Positions 35,781 through 45,045 of a stretch of 64,000 bases of DNA are shown here, in pieces. Under the pieces are notes generated by a model. The model ran no database searches. It had not been told where the DNA came from and was given only the letters and a program-made list of their open reading frames with translations. The position numbers were made by a program, and so were the translations under genes. How positions within the stretch are numbered: the first letter of the stretch is position 1; each line of letters begins with the position of its first letter. The stretch comes from Acidovorax sp. (GTDB taxonomy: Bacteria > Pseudomonadota > Gammaproteobacteria > Burkholderiales > Burkholderiaceae_C), in the NCBI RefSeq assembly GCF_021287135.1, contig NZ_JAJTBB010000085.1, positions 310,001 through 374,000 on the forward strand. The letters are read 5' to 3'.

Positions 35781-36467
35781 ATGAACGTTGTAAAAAACGC
35801 CGTGGTGCTGGAGGCCAAGAGCCTCACCAAACGTTTCACCGAAGGCCGCCTGGATGTGACCGTGCTCAAAGGCGTGGACCTGCAGATCCACGCGGGCGAA
35901 ACGCTGGCCATCGTCGGTGCATCGGGTTCGGGCAAGAGCACGCTGCTGCATTTGCTGGGCGGGCTGGACGCGCCCACGGCAGGCACCGTGCGCCTCAAGG
36001 GCGAAGAGATGTCCTCGCTGTCGGCCGAGCGCCAAGGCCAGCTGCGCAACCAGCACCTGGGCTTCATCTACCAGTTCCACCACCTGCTGCCCGAATTCAG
36101 CGCGCTGGACAACGTGGCGATGCCCCTGCGCATCCGCCGCCTGCCGCTGGCGCAATGCCATGCCGAGGCCGAGCGGGTGCTGGCGTCGGTGGGGCTTCAG
36201 GAGCGCTTGCAGCACCGGCCCGCCGAGCTGTCGGGCGGCGAACGCCAGCGCGTGGCCATCGCCCGTGCACTGGTGACGCGGCCGGCCTGCGTGCTGGCCG
36301 ACGAGCCCACCGGCAACCTGGACCGCAGCACCGCCGACACGGTGTTCGCGCTGATGCTGGAGCTGGCGCGCAGCCAGGGCACGGCGTTCGTGATGGTGAC
36401 GCACGACGAGTCGCTCGCGGCGCGCTGCGACCGGGTGCTGCGGCTGGTGTCTGGAGTGCTGGGGTAG
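35781..36467 (+). CDS. lolD: Lipoprotein-releasing ABC transporter ATPase LolD
   Basis: This 228-aa ATPase powers LolCDE. It has Walker A GASGSGKS (46-53), the Q-loop [21 protein letters not shown] signature [15 protein letters not shown], Walker [12 protein letters not shown] and a switch His in MVTHDE. I chose the ATG after the intergenic repeat (35781) because the open frame before it is repeat DNA. It is downstream of the permease gene, which is its partner. Confidence 0.95.
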   Translation: MNVVKNAVVLEAKSLTKRFTEGRLDVTVLKGVDLQIHAGETLAIVGASGSGKSTLLHLLGGLDAPTAGTVRLKGEEMSSLSAERQGQLRNQHLGFIYQFHHLLPEFSALDNVAMPLRIRRLPLAQCHAEAERVLASVGLQERLQHRPAELSGGERQRVAIARALVTRPACVLADEPTGNLDRSTADTVFALMLELARSQGTAFVMVTHDESLAARCDRVLRLVSGVLG

Positions 36468-36504
36468 CAGCGGCGGGCGCATGCCGCGCAGCGCGGTGGG
36501 TTTT

Positions 36505-36562
36505 GAATTGCTATTAAAAATATAGCTGCCAGCGCTTGTCCATCAAGCGCTGGAGGCCAAAA
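36505..36562 (+). repeat. Comamonadaceae-type interspersed repeat, copy F (most complete)
   Basis: AATTGCTATTAAAAATATAG, CTGCCAGCGCTTGTCCATCA and AGCGCTGGAGGCCAAAAA run consecutively here, giving the best copy in the window. It lies between the convergent lolD and VWA genes, where its hairpin may end transcription. Confidence 0.9.
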
Positions 36563-36565
36563 AGA

Positions 36566-37609
36566 TCACAAGATCCGCCCGTGCCACCACACCGACAGCC
36601 CGGCCGCCAGCACGGCCAGCAGCGCCCCGGCCAGGGCCAGCAGCGCGGAAATTTCGGTTTCCTTTTTCTCCACCGTCAGCCGTGAGCTGAGGGTTTCATA
36701 CACCGTCTTCAGATCGGCCGCGGTGGCGGCGTGAAAGTATTCGGCCTGGGTGCGGGCCGCCACTTCCTTGAGGGTTTCCTCGTCCAGCCGCACGCGCATG
36801 GACCAGCCTTCAAAGCCAATGGTCTCGCCCTGCACCGTGCCCACGCCCACGGTGTACACGCGCACGCCGCGGTCGGCGGCCCACTTGGCGGCTTCCAGCG
36901 GGTCCACGCCGGTGGTGCGCTGGCCGTCCGTCAGCATGATGATGGCGGCCGAGGTGTACGAGCCCGGCGCCACCGGGGTGAAGGGCTTGGCGGGGTCCTG
37001 CCGGCTGATCTCGTCCAGCGACCGCGGGCGCATGGCCTGGCGCCCGCCCAGGGCCGCGATGTCGATGCCCGCGTCGGGAAAGATCGTGGCCAGCGACAGC
37101 ATGATGCCGTTGCCCGTGGCCGTGCCGCGCTGCAGCTGGAAACTGTCGATGGCCTTGACCAGGTCTTCCCGGTTCTGGGTGGGCAGCTGCGCCAGCTGCG
37201 CGCTGCCCGCAAACGCCACGATGCCCACGCGCACGTGGCGTGGCAGTTCAGCGATGAAGGCCTTGGCGGCGTTCTGCGCGGCAGTGATGCGGTCGGGCTC
37301 CACGTCGGCCGCGCGCATGCTGCCCGACACGTCCATGGCCAGCATGATGGTCTGGTTCTGCGCGGGCAGGGAGATGACGGCCAGCGGCCGCGCCGCAGCC
37401 AGGAGCAGCGCGGTCAGGGCCAGCAGGAACAGCACGGGCGGGATATGGCGGCGCAGTTGCCGGCGCGGGCCCAGCGCCTCGCGCACCAGCGACAGGCTGG
37501 GGTAGCTCAGCGCCAGCTTCTTGCGGCGGTGCTGCAGCCACCAGTACAGCAGCACCAGCAGGGGCACCAGCAACAGGAGCCAGAGCAGCGAGGGCCAGAG
37601 AAAAACCAT
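36566..37609 (-). CDS. VWA-domain membrane protein (BatA-like)
   Basis: This 347-aa protein has two N-terminal helices (about residues 5-23 and 57-75), a von Willebrand A domain with an intact MIDAS site (MDVSGSM, Asp93-Ser97; MLTDGQRTTGVD), and a C-terminal helix (about 325-343). The domain should face the periplasm and bind a protein partner through the metal. It is the last gene of a MoxR-DUF58-VWA operon, 29 bp after DUF58. Related operons assist assembly or stress functions. No DUF4381 gene lies between, as often seen elsewhere. Confidence 0.88.
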   Translation of the reverse strand: MVFLWPSLLWLLLLVPLLVLLYWWLQHRRKKLALSYPSLSLVREALGPRRQLRRHIPPVLFLLALTALLLAAARPLAVISLPAQNQTIMLAMDVSGSMRAADVEPDRITAAQNAAKAFIAELPRHVRVGIVAFAGSAQLAQLPTQNREDLVKAIDSFQLQRGTATGNGIMLSLATIFPDAGIDIAALGGRQAMRPRSLDEISRQDPAKPFTPVAPGSYTSAAIIMLTDGQRTTGVDPLEAAKWAADRGVRVYTVGVGTVQGETIGFEGWSMRVRLDEETLKEVAARTQAEYFHAATAADLKTVYETLSSRLTVEKKETEISALLALAGALLAVLAAGLSVWWHGRIL

Positions 37610-37638
37610 GGTGGGGCGGTCCTTGGTGGCGGATGGGG

Positions 37639-38667
37639 CTAGGCCGCCTGTGCCGCACGGGCGGTGCGCACCCGGCGCTGGCGCAGGTCCATGAAGCGCA
37701 GCAGTGCGTCCAGCAGGTCGTCGTCGGTGCGCAGCTCCAGCGTGTCGGCGCCGGCGCGGGCCAGGCTTTCGCGCAGAGCGGCTTCGCGCTCGGCGGCCAG
37801 GCGCGCAAAGCGGTGGCGGAAGGCCGCGTCGTGCGTGTCCACCGGCAGTTGCTCGCCGGTCTCGGCGTCGCGCAGCGTGACCATGCCCACGTCGGGCAGT
37901 TCCAGCTCCAGCGGGTCCAGCAGGCGCACGGCCACCACGTCGTGCCGCTGCGCGAGCTGGGCCAGCGGCTTGTCCCAGCCTGGCGCGCTGATGAAGTCCG
38001 ACACCACGAACACGGTGGAGCGGCGCCGCAGGTGCGACAGCCCGGCCTGCAGCAGCAGGCGCAGTTCCGTGCCCCCGCTGGGCGCGCCGGCCGTGCCCGG
38101 CGGCGCGGCCGGCGCGATCAGCCGGTGCACCAGATGCAGCACGTGGGCACGGCTGCAGCGGGCAGGCAGCACGGCGTCCACCGCGCGCGCGCCGCGCACG
38201 GCCCCTGGCGCAGCCCGCGTGCCGGCGCCATACAGCACGGCGCCCACGCGGTTGCCGTGGCGGGTCAGCAGCCGCGCCAGCACGGCCACGAAGCCGGTGA
38301 GGAGGTCGCGCTTGGCGTGCCCCTCGGGGCCAAAGCCGACCGAGGGGCTCAGGTCCAGCAGGAACCAGGCGGCCATCTCGCGGTCTTCGGTGAACACGCG
38401 CACATGGGGCGCGGCCAGACGCGCCGTCACGTTCCAGTCGATGTGGCGCACGTCGTCGTGGGGCTGGTATTCGCGCAGGTCGGCCAGGTCCAGCCCGCTG
38501 CCGCGCACCAGCGTGCGGTAGTCGCCCTGCAGCAGCCCGTCCAGCCGGCGAATCACCTTCCACTCCAGCGCGCGCAGCAGCCGCTCGGCCTGGCCGGGCA
38601 CGCCGGGCAGCGCGTGGACGGTGGCCGGCGCGGGCGCGGCGGCGGCTTCAGGCGGCCTGTTGCGCAT
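37639..38667 (-). CDS. DUF58 domain protein of the MoxR operon
   Basis: This 342-aa cytosolic protein shows the DUF58 signature LADLREYQPHDDVRHIDWNVTARL-like region (DLREYQPHDDVRHIDWN, about residues 60-76), followed by a VWA-like fold with FLLDLSPSVGFG and FVVSDFISAPGWD. It overlaps the upstream MoxR gene by 20 bp, implying coupling. It is thought to cooperate with the MoxR ATPase and VWA protein. The client is unknown. Confidence 0.88.
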   Translation of the reverse strand: MRNRPPEAAAAPAPATVHALPGVPGQAERLLRALEWKVIRRLDGLLQGDYRTLVRGSGLDLADLREYQPHDDVRHIDWNVTARLAAPHVRVFTEDREMAAWFLLDLSPSVGFGPEGHAKRDLLTGFVAVLARLLTRHGNRVGAVLYGAGTRAAPGAVRGARAVDAVLPARCSRAHVLHLVHRLIAPAAPPGTAGAPSGGTELRLLLQAGLSHLRRRSTVFVVSDFISAPGWDKPLAQLAQRHDVVAVRLLDPLELELPDVGMVTLRDAETGEQLPVDTHDAAFRHRFARLAAEREAALRESLARAGADTLELRTDDDLLDALLRFMDLRQRRVRTARAAQAA

Positions 38668-39652
38668 GGTGCAGCGGCCTTGCAGGCGCAGGCATCCTGG
38701 CCAGGATGCGGGTGATGAGCGCATCGGCGTCCAGCCCGTCGGCCAGCGCCTCATAGGACAGCGTGATCCGGTGGCGCAGCACGTCGGCCGCCAGGTCGGC
38801 CATGTCCTCGGGCAGCACGTAGTTGCGCCCGCGCAGCATGGCCAGCGCCTGTGCGCCCTCGGCCAGGGCGATGGTGGCGCGCGGGCTGGCGCCGCAGCCG
38901 ATGAATCCGGCCAGGTCCTTCAGGCCGTATTGCGCCGGGGCGCGGGTGGCGGCCACCAGCTTCACCGCATACTGCAGCAGCGACGGGTCCACATACACCG
39001 CGCGGCACTCCGACTGCAGCGCCGCCAGCTGGGCCGTGGTGGCCACGGGCAGTACCTGCACGGGCACGTCCAGCGCGCGCTGGGCGATGACGAATTCCTC
39101 CTCCTCGGTGGGGTAGGAGAGCAGCACCTTCATCATGAAGCGGTCCACCTGCGCCTCGGGCAGGGCATAGGTGCCCTCGGTTTCGATGGGGTTTTGCGTG
39201 GCCATCACCAGGAAGGGCTCGGGCACCTTGTGCGTCTCGCCGGCAAGGGTGACCTGGCGCTCCTGCATCACCTCCAGCAGCGCGCTTTGCACCTTGGCGG
39301 GGGCGCGGTTGATCTCGTCGGCCAGCAGCAGGTTCGTGAAGACGGGGCCCAGCGCGGTGCTGAACTCGCCGGTCTTCTGGTTGAACAGGCGCGTGCCCAC
39401 CAGGTCGGCGGGCACCAGGTCGGGGGTGAACTGGATGCGCTTGAAGCTGCCCTGGAGGGTGCTGGCCAGCGTTTTCACGGTGAGCGTCTTGGCCAGGCCG
39501 GGCACGCCCTCCACCAGCAGATGGCCTTGGGCCAGCATGGCCACCATCACCCGCTCCAGAAAGCGGTCCTGCCCGACCACCACGCGCTTGACTTCGTAGA
39601 GCACCTGCTCCATCAGCGTGGCGGTCGAGGCAGGGCGGGTTGCGGCTTCCAT
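38648..39652 (-). CDS. MoxR-family AAA ATPase
   Basis: This 334-aa chaperone-like ATPase has Walker A GVPGLAKT (49-56), Walker B LLADEINRAP (108-117), sensor 1 VMATQNPIETEG, and an arginine-finger region EAQVDRFMMKV. It is the first gene of the minus-strand operon with DUF58 and VWA, the classical MoxR gene set for maturing or assembling protein complexes. An HtrA-like protease gene lies 67 bp upstream on the same strand and may be co-transcribed. Confidence 0.92.
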   Translation of the reverse strand: MEAATRPASTATLMEQVLYEVKRVVVGQDRFLERVMVAMLAQGHLLVEGVPGLAKTLTVKTLASTLQGSFKRIQFTPDLVPADLVGTRLFNQKTGEFSTALGPVFTNLLLADEINRAPAKVQSALLEVMQERQVTLAGETHKVPEPFLVMATQNPIETEGTYALPEAQVDRFMMKVLLSYPTEEEEFVIAQRALDVPVQVLPVATTAQLAALQSECRAVYVDPSLLQYAVKLVAATRAPAQYGLKDLAGFIGCGASPRATIALAEGAQALAMLRGRNYVLPEDMADLAADVLRHRITLSYEALADGLDADALITRILARMPAPARPLHHAQQAA

Positions 39653-39719
39653 GGGTTTTCTTCCTGTGTCAGGGGGCTGCGGAACTGGGGGCTGCTGCGT
39701 GCTGCAGGTGTTTTGCACG

Positions 39720-40652
39720 CTAGAACGGCGGCATGCCCACGGCGGCAGCGGCATTCTCGATCGGCACCGCGAAACCGATGCCGATGAACGTGCGCGCCGA
39801 CGTGGGGTTGAGGATGGCCGTGACGATGCCCACCACCTCGCCGTCCATGGTGATCAGCGGACCTCCCGAGTTGCCGGGATTGGCCGCCGCGTCGAACTGG
39901 ATCAGGTTGCTCAGCTGCCGCTTGCCCTCGGGGGAGGTGAACTCGCGCTCCAGGCCCGACACCACGCCCGCGGATGCAGAGGGCCCGATGCCAAACGGAA
40001 AGCCCACGGCGGCCACCTGGTCGCCCGGACGCAGGTCCTGCGTGGAGCGCAGCGGTGCCGCTTCCAGGTCGTCGGGAATCTTGTGCGCCTGCAGCACGGC
40101 CAGGTCGTTCTCGGCCTGCACGCCCGTGATGCTGGCCGTGGTCTCCGTGCCGTCGTGGAAGGTGACCGTGATGCGGTCCGACCCGGCCACCACATGCAGG
40201 TTGGTGAGGATGATGCCCGTGTTCACGATGACCACCCCAGTGCCGATGCCGCGCTCCACCTCCTCCTTGCCCTTCTTGGCGCGGCCGTATCCGGCCACGC
40301 GCACCACCGAAGGCGCCACGGCCTCGACGGCACGGGTCACGGCGGACGGCAGGGTGGTGGTCTCCAGCGTGCGCAGCACGGCGTCGTCGATGTCCTTTTG
40401 GCTCAGCCGGGGCACTGGCGGGCCTTGGTGCAGCAGGCTGGCCACCAGCAGGGCCGCCAGCAGCAGAACCAGCGCCCACGCGGCGCGCGGATGCGCTTGC
40501 CAGCGCTGCGCAGGCGCGGCCGGTACGGCTGGTGGGGGCGGTGCGGCGGCCGGGGCCTCCCCGCCGATGGGCTGCGAGGATTGTTGCGCTGGCGCGCCCG
40601 CCCGCCCCGGGCGGCGGGAGGCAGAACTGCTGTAGACGGCGGGCCGGGGCAT
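39720..40652 (-). CDS. Membrane-anchored HtrA/DegP-like serine protease without PDZ domain
   Basis: This 310-aa protein has a Pro/Ala-rich cytoplasmic N-terminus, one transmembrane helix (about residues 58-74) and a trypsin-like periplasmic domain with the triad His153 (LTNLHVV), Asp183 (ENDLAVL) and Ser262 (NPGNSGGPL). The protein ends soon after the protease fold, so no PDZ domain is present. I favour the ATG at 40652, which has AAGGTG 6 nt upstream; another in-frame ATG is at 40685. It is probably a periplasmic quality-control enzyme. Confidence 0.88.
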   Translation of the reverse strand: MPRPAVYSSSASRRPGRAGAPAQQSSQPIGGEAPAAAPPPPAVPAAPAQRWQAHPRAAWALVLLLAALLVASLLHQGPPVPRLSQKDIDDAVLRTLETTTLPSAVTRAVEAVAPSVVRVAGYGRAKKGKEEVERGIGTGVVIVNTGIILTNLHVVAGSDRITVTFHDGTETTASITGVQAENDLAVLQAHKIPDDLEAAPLRSTQDLRPGDQVAAVGFPFGIGPSASAGVVSGLEREFTSPEGKRQLSNLIQFDAAANPGNSGGPLITMDGEVVGIVTAILNPTSARTFIGIGFAVPIENAAAAVGMPPF

Positions 40653-40828
40653 CCTGTCACCTTTCTGCGGAGCGCGCTGCGGCATGGCGGGTCGTTGCGA
40701 CCCGGGGCCGGCGCGCGAGGGGCGGGGTGGGAAGATTTCACGTTAGCACGGATCGGCGGCGCCTGCACTTGGCAGGGGAAGAACCTGCTTTCAGAACGTA
40801 ACAGGCCCCCATGGGGCATCATCCCCGC

Positions 40829-41677
40829 ATGCATGCCTGGATCGACACCCACTGCCATCTCGACGCCCCCGAGTTCGACCCCGACCGCGACGCGGTCCGC
40901 CAGCAGGCGCGGGCGCTGGGCGTGGTGCACTGCGTTCTGCCGGCGGTCGAGCGCGGCAACTGGGATGCCGTGCGCGCCCTGGCGCACCGCCACGGGGACA
41001 GCTATGCGCTGGGAATCCATCCGCTGTGCACCCCCACGGCCGGGGACGACGACCTGGACGCCCTGGCGCAGGCCCTGCAGCAGCACCGCGACGACCCCCG
41101 TCTGGCGGCCATCGGCGAGATGGGCCTGGATTTCTTCGTGCCGGGCCTGGACCCCGCGCGGCAGGAGCGGTTCTACCGGGGGCAGCTCCAGCTGGCGCGG
41201 CGGTTTGACCTGCCGGTGATCCTGCACGTGCGCCGCTCGGCCGACAAGCTGCTCAAGGGGCTGCGGGAGCTGCCGGTGCCGGGCGGCATCGCGCACGCCT
41301 TCAATGGCAGCCTTCAGCAGGCGCAGGCTTTCATCGGCCTGGGCTTCAAGCTGGGATTTGGCGGGGCCATGACGTACGACCGCGCACTGCAGTTGCGCCG
41401 CTTGGCCGCCGAGCTGCCCGAAGACGCCTTGGTGCTGGAAACCGACGCCCCTGACATACCGCCGCACTGGCTGTACGCCACGGCGGCGGAACGCGAGGCC
41501 GGCGCTCCCCAGGGCCGCAATGCGCCCGGCGAATTGCCGCGCATTGCGGCGGTGCTGGCCGGGCTGCGCGGCGTGCCCCTTGCGCAGTGGGCGCAGCAGG
41601 TGCGTGACAACACCCTGCAGGCGCTGCCGCGCCTGAAGCCCCTGGTGACCGCGGCGGCGGAAGGACCGGCTTCGTGA
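40829..41677 (+). CDS. TatD-family metal-dependent hydrolase
   Basis: This 282-aa TIM-barrel enzyme has the metal motif DTHCHLD (His8, His10), IGEMGLDFF (Glu metal ligand), VILHVRRSADKLL, a His in IAHAFNGS and LETDAPDIPP (Asp). The family includes 3'-5' DNA/RNA exonucleases and D-aminoacyl-tRNA deacylase activities. The ATG at 40829 gives the conserved start; one six codons upstream is weaker. Its stop overlaps the next gene's GTG start (GTGA), so the two DNA-related genes are coupled. Confidence 0.9.
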   Translation: MHAWIDTHCHLDAPEFDPDRDAVRQQARALGVVHCVLPAVERGNWDAVRALAHRHGDSYALGIHPLCTPTAGDDDLDALAQALQQHRDDPRLAAIGEMGLDFFVPGLDPARQERFYRGQLQLARRFDLPVILHVRRSADKLLKGLRELPVPGGIAHAFNGSLQQAQAFIGLGFKLGFGGAMTYDRALQLRRLAAELPEDALVLETDAPDIPPHWLYATAAEREAGAPQGRNAPGELPRIAAVLAGLRGVPLAQWAQQVRDNTLQALPRLKPLVTAAAEGPAS

Positions 41678-42240
41678 CCGGCGAGCCGTCCCGCTTGGTG
41701 CCGGCGTCCGCGCGGCTGCAGGGCCTGGCTCCCGTGGTGTCGCCCCGCACCGTGGTGCTCGTGCTGGGCAGCTTTCCCGGCGTGGCCTCGCTGCGCGCCC
41801 AGCAGTACTACGGCCACCCGCAGAACCAGTTCTGGCGCATCCTGCAGGCGCTGTGGCCCCAGCATCCATTGCCGCCCCCGGACCAGTACGCCCTGCGGTG
41901 CGCCTGGCTGCTGGAGCGCCGCCTGGGCGTGTGGGACGTGTATGCCAACTGCGAGCGCCAGGGCAGCCTGGACAGCGCGATACGCCAGGCCCAGGTCAAC
42001 GACTTCTACCATTTGCTGCAGGCCTGCCCGTCCCTGGCGGCCATCGCGCACAATGGTGCGGAAAGTTACAAGCACGCGCCGGCGGTGCTGCGCAGCCTGC
42101 AGGAGGCCGATGGGACCGCCCCGGTGCGGCGGCTTGAATCCGTTAAGCTGCCTTCCACCAGCCCCGCCAACGCCGCCTGGAGCTTTGAACGCAAATGGGC
42201 CGCCTGGGGAGCGTTGATGGCGGCCCACGGCCTGCTCTGA
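41674..42240 (+). CDS. Uracil/deoxyinosine-DNA glycosylase-like protein
   Basis: This 188-aa member of the UDG superfamily has LGSFPGVASLRAQQYYGHPQ followed by NQFWRIL (about residues 31-58), the signature of family 6 hypoxanthine-DNA glycosylases, and a C-terminal LPSTSPANAAW resembling the UDG motif 2. It should excise deaminated bases. It starts with GTG overlapping the TatD-type stop and ends 11 bp before the next gene. The exact base preference cannot be read from sequence. Confidence 0.8.
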   Translation: MTGEPSRLVPASARLQGLAPVVSPRTVVLVLGSFPGVASLRAQQYYGHPQNQFWRILQALWPQHPLPPPDQYALRCAWLLERRLGVWDVYANCERQGSLDSAIRQAQVNDFYHLLQACPSLAAIAHNGAESYKHAPAVLRSLQEADGTAPVRRLESVKLPSTSPANAAWSFERKWAAWGALMAAHGLL

Positions 42241-42251
42241 CCTGTCGATGA

Positions 42252-43019
42252 ATGACCCGAAAAAAAGAAAAAACCCAAGAACTGCCTGAAGTCAGCGTTT
42301 CCGACGATGGCGAGGTTCGCCACCTGCACCTGGGAACGCCCTGGATCCAGGGCTCCATGCGCATTGCCGAGCCGTTCGCGCTGGAGCTGGAATACGTGCA
42401 GCGCATGATGGCCTGGCTGCTGTTCGCCGACCTCTCGCAGGTGAGCAAGGGGCACGCCATGCAGCTGGGCCTGGGGGCGGGTGCTCTGACCAAGTTCTGC
42501 TACAAGAAGCTGCGCATCTGCACCACCGCGATCGAGCTCAACCCGCAGGTGCTGGCCGTCTGCCGCCACTGGTTCAAGCTGCCGCCCGACGGTCCCAAGC
42601 TGCGCGTGGTGCTGGCCAACGCCGCGCAGGAGATCCGGAACCCCATGTGGCAGGGCACGGTCGATGCCCTGGCGGTGGACCTCTACGACCACGAGGCCGC
42701 CGCGCCCGTGCTGGACAGCCCGGATTTCTATGCCGACTGCCGCGCACTGCTGACCGAGACGGGGTGCATGACCGTGAATCTGTTCGGCCGGTCGTCCAGC
42801 TTTGACCGCAGCCTGCAGAGCATGGCAGCCGCGTTCGGCGAGCAGGCCCTGTGGGCCTTCAAGCCCACCCGGGAGGGCAACACCGTGGTGCTGGCCCAGA
42901 AGACGCCTTCGCGCCCCAAGCGCGCGCTGCTGGCCGAGCAGGCCGAAGCCATCCAGGCGCGCTGGGAGCTCCCCGCCACCAAGTGGCTGCGGGTGTTCAA
43001 GCCCGTGGTGGCCGCGTGA
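42252..43019 (+). CDS. Spermidine-synthase-like methyltransferase-fold protein
   Basis: This 255-aa protein contains a Rossmann methyltransferase fold with HAMQLGLGAGALTKFCYKKL, TAIELNPQVLAVCRHWF and ALAVDLYDHEAAAPVL (about residues 75-150), as in polyamine aminopropyltransferase-like proteins. The N-terminal tetramerisation segment is short. Catalytic identity is not certain, and many such proteins are annotated spermidine synthase without proof. It lies 11 bp after the glycosylase and 39 bp before the GspE-like gene. Confidence 0.7.
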   Translation: MTRKKEKTQELPEVSVSDDGEVRHLHLGTPWIQGSMRIAEPFALELEYVQRMMAWLLFADLSQVSKGHAMQLGLGAGALTKFCYKKLRICTTAIELNPQVLAVCRHWFKLPPDGPKLRVVLANAAQEIRNPMWQGTVDALAVDLYDHEAAAPVLDSPDFYADCRALLTETGCMTVNLFGRSSSFDRSLQSMAAAFGEQALWAFKPTREGNTVVLAQKTPSRPKRALLAEQAEAIQARWELPATKWLRVFKPVVAA

Positions 43020-43058
43020 ACGCTGCGGGCCTGTGACCCTGTTCTGAAAAGGTTTTCG

Positions 43059-44852
43059 ATGAAAGCAACCCCCGTTTCTTCGGACGGCAGCGCCGCGCGG
43101 CCCTTCATGGGGCCGCTGGACTGGCGGCATGTGGTGCAGTGGCTCAGCGACGACGGCGTCATCTCGCACGGGGAGGCGCAGCGCACCATCGCGCGCTGTT
43201 CGCAGGCCGAAAGCTCGCAGCACGCGCTGGTGCGCCTGGCCAACGTGGCGATGGAACGCGTCAGCGACGGCAAGCCGCTGGACATCGAATCCCTCACGGA
43301 ATACCTGGCCAAGCGCTCGGGCCTGCCATATTTGCGCATCGACCCGCTTAAGGTGGACGTGGGCCGCGTGTCCGACACCATGAGCGCCACCTATGCGGAG
43401 CGGCACAAGGTGCTGCCCGTGCAGGTGACCACCAAGGAGGTGGTGGTGGCGACGGCCGAGCCGTTCATCGACGACTGGGTGGCCGAAGTGGAGCGCCAGT
43501 CGCGCCGCACGGTGCGCCGGGTGGTGGCCAACCCGCTGGACATCCACCGCTTCACCGCGGAATTCTTCGCCCTGGCCAAGTCGGTGCGCGCCGCGCAGAA
43601 GGCGGGCGGCAACGCGGGCGGCAGCAGCTTCGAGCAGCTGGTGGAACTGGGCAAGAGCAACAAGCAGCTCGACGCCAACGACCAGGGCGTGGTCAAGGTG
43701 GTGGACTGGTTGTGGCAGTACGCCTTCGACCAGCGTGCGAGCGACATCCATCTGGAGCCCCGGCGCGACCAGGGCGTGATCCGCTTTCGCATCGACGGCG
43801 TGCTGCACCCGGTCTACCAAATGCCCATGGGCGTGCACAACGCCATGGTCTCGCGCATCAAGCTGCTGGGCCGCATCGACGTGGTGGAAAAGCGCCGCCC
43901 GCAGGACGGCCGCATCAAGACCCGCAACCAGCGCGGCGACGAGGTGGAAATGCGCCTGTCCACGCTGCCCACCGCCTTTGGCGAGAAGATGGTGATGCGG
44001 ATCTTCGACCCCGACAACGCGGTGAAGGACCTGGATGCGCTGGGCTTTTCGCAGCACGATGCCGAGCGCTGGGAAGCGCTGGTCAAGCGGCCCCACGGCA
44101 TCGTGCTGGTGACCGGGCCCACCGGCTCGGGCAAGACCACCACGCTCTACTCCACCTTGAAGCGCGTCGCCACCGAAGAGGTGAACGTCAGCACGGTGGA
44201 AGACCCGATTGAAATGATCGAGCCCAGCTTCAACCAGACGCAGGTGCAGCCGCAGCTCGACTTCAACTTCGCCGAAGGGCTGCGCGCCCTCATGCGCCAG
44301 GACCCGGACATCATCATGGTGGGCGAAATCCGCGACCTGGAGACGGCCGAGATGGCCATCCAGGCGGCGCTGACCGGGCACCTGGTTTTCTCCACGCTCC
44401 ACACCAACGACGCGCCTTCGGCCATCACCCGCATGATGGAGCTGGGCGTGCCGCCGTACCTGATCAATGCCACGCTGCTGGGCGTGCTGGCCCAGCGGCT
44501 GGTGCGCACGCTGTGCAAGCAATGCAAGCAAAAGGACGACACCGCGCAGCGCGAGATGCTGCTGGCCGCCGTCAAGCCCTGGAAGCTCGGCGGCGGCTAC
44601 CACCCCTACAAGCCGGTGGGGTGTGTGGACTGCCGCATGAGCGGCTTCCGTGGCCGCATGGGCTTGTACGAATTGCTTACCGTCACCGAGGCGCTCAAGG
44701 AAAAGATCAACCAGGCCCCCTCCATCGACATGCTGCGCCGCCAGGCCGTGCACGATGGCATGCGGCCGCTGCGCCTGGCGGGTGCGCTGCGGGTAGCCGA
44801 GGGCGTGACCACGCTGGACGAAGTGATCACCGCCACGCCGCCGCTGGAATGA
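43059..44852 (+). CDS. GspE/PilB-family secretion ATPase
   Basis: This 597-aa ATPase has an N-terminal MshEN-like region (about residues 20-180) and the T2SSE core: Walker A GPTGSGKTTTLYST (about 353-366), Asp box STVEDPIEM, Walker B IIMVGEIRDLETAEMA, and His box STLHTNDAPSAITRM. Four cysteines form a zinc site (CKQCKQ and CVDCRMSGFRGR). Such ATPases drive type II secretion or type IV pilus assembly. No other gene of either system is in view, so this is an orphan, perhaps with partners elsewhere. Confidence 0.9.
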   Translation: MKATPVSSDGSAARPFMGPLDWRHVVQWLSDDGVISHGEAQRTIARCSQAESSQHALVRLANVAMERVSDGKPLDIESLTEYLAKRSGLPYLRIDPLKVDVGRVSDTMSATYAERHKVLPVQVTTKEVVVATAEPFIDDWVAEVERQSRRTVRRVVANPLDIHRFTAEFFALAKSVRAAQKAGGNAGGSSFEQLVELGKSNKQLDANDQGVVKVVDWLWQYAFDQRASDIHLEPRRDQGVIRFRIDGVLHPVYQMPMGVHNAMVSRIKLLGRIDVVEKRRPQDGRIKTRNQRGDEVEMRLSTLPTAFGEKMVMRIFDPDNAVKDLDALGFSQHDAERWEALVKRPHGIVLVTGPTGSGKTTTLYSTLKRVATEEVNVSTVEDPIEMIEPSFNQTQVQPQLDFNFAEGLRALMRQDPDIIMVGEIRDLETAEMAIQAALTGHLVFSTLHTNDAPSAITRMMELGVPPYLINATLLGVLAQRLVRTLCKQCKQKDDTAQREMLLAAVKPWKLGGGYHPYKPVGCVDCRMSGFRGRMGLYELLTVTEALKEKINQAPSIDMLRRQAVHDGMRPLRLAGALRVAEGVTTLDEVITATPPLE

Positions 44853-44960
44853 CGGGCTGAGACAGACGGCCGGGAACGCACTGGCAAGCCCCGTCACGCG
44901 GGGGGTTGCGGATGCCTCGGGCGGGGCCGATGGCGCTGCGGGCGACGGCGACGGGACGTT

Positions 44961-44990
44961 ACGGGATGTAGGTGGAATCCACATCCGTAC
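44961..44990. promoter_or_regulatory. Possible operator upstream of tctB
   Basis: ACGGGATG and CATCCGT form an imperfect inverted repeat around GTGGAATCCAC, 60-80 bp before tctB. It is a weak candidate for regulator binding. Confidence 0.25.
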
Positions 44991-45045
44991 GCCCGCCGGT
45001 TGACCTCACAATCGCGCAGTCGAGAATTCCGTCAAGGAGACATTC

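Noticed and set aside
42066-44984. Very long open frame on the minus strand opposite the spermidine-synthase-like and GspE-like genes
   Set aside because: Its translation is a His/Gly/Arg/Ala-rich low-complexity sequence, as expected from antisense of GC-rich codons. The plus strand has clear family motifs.
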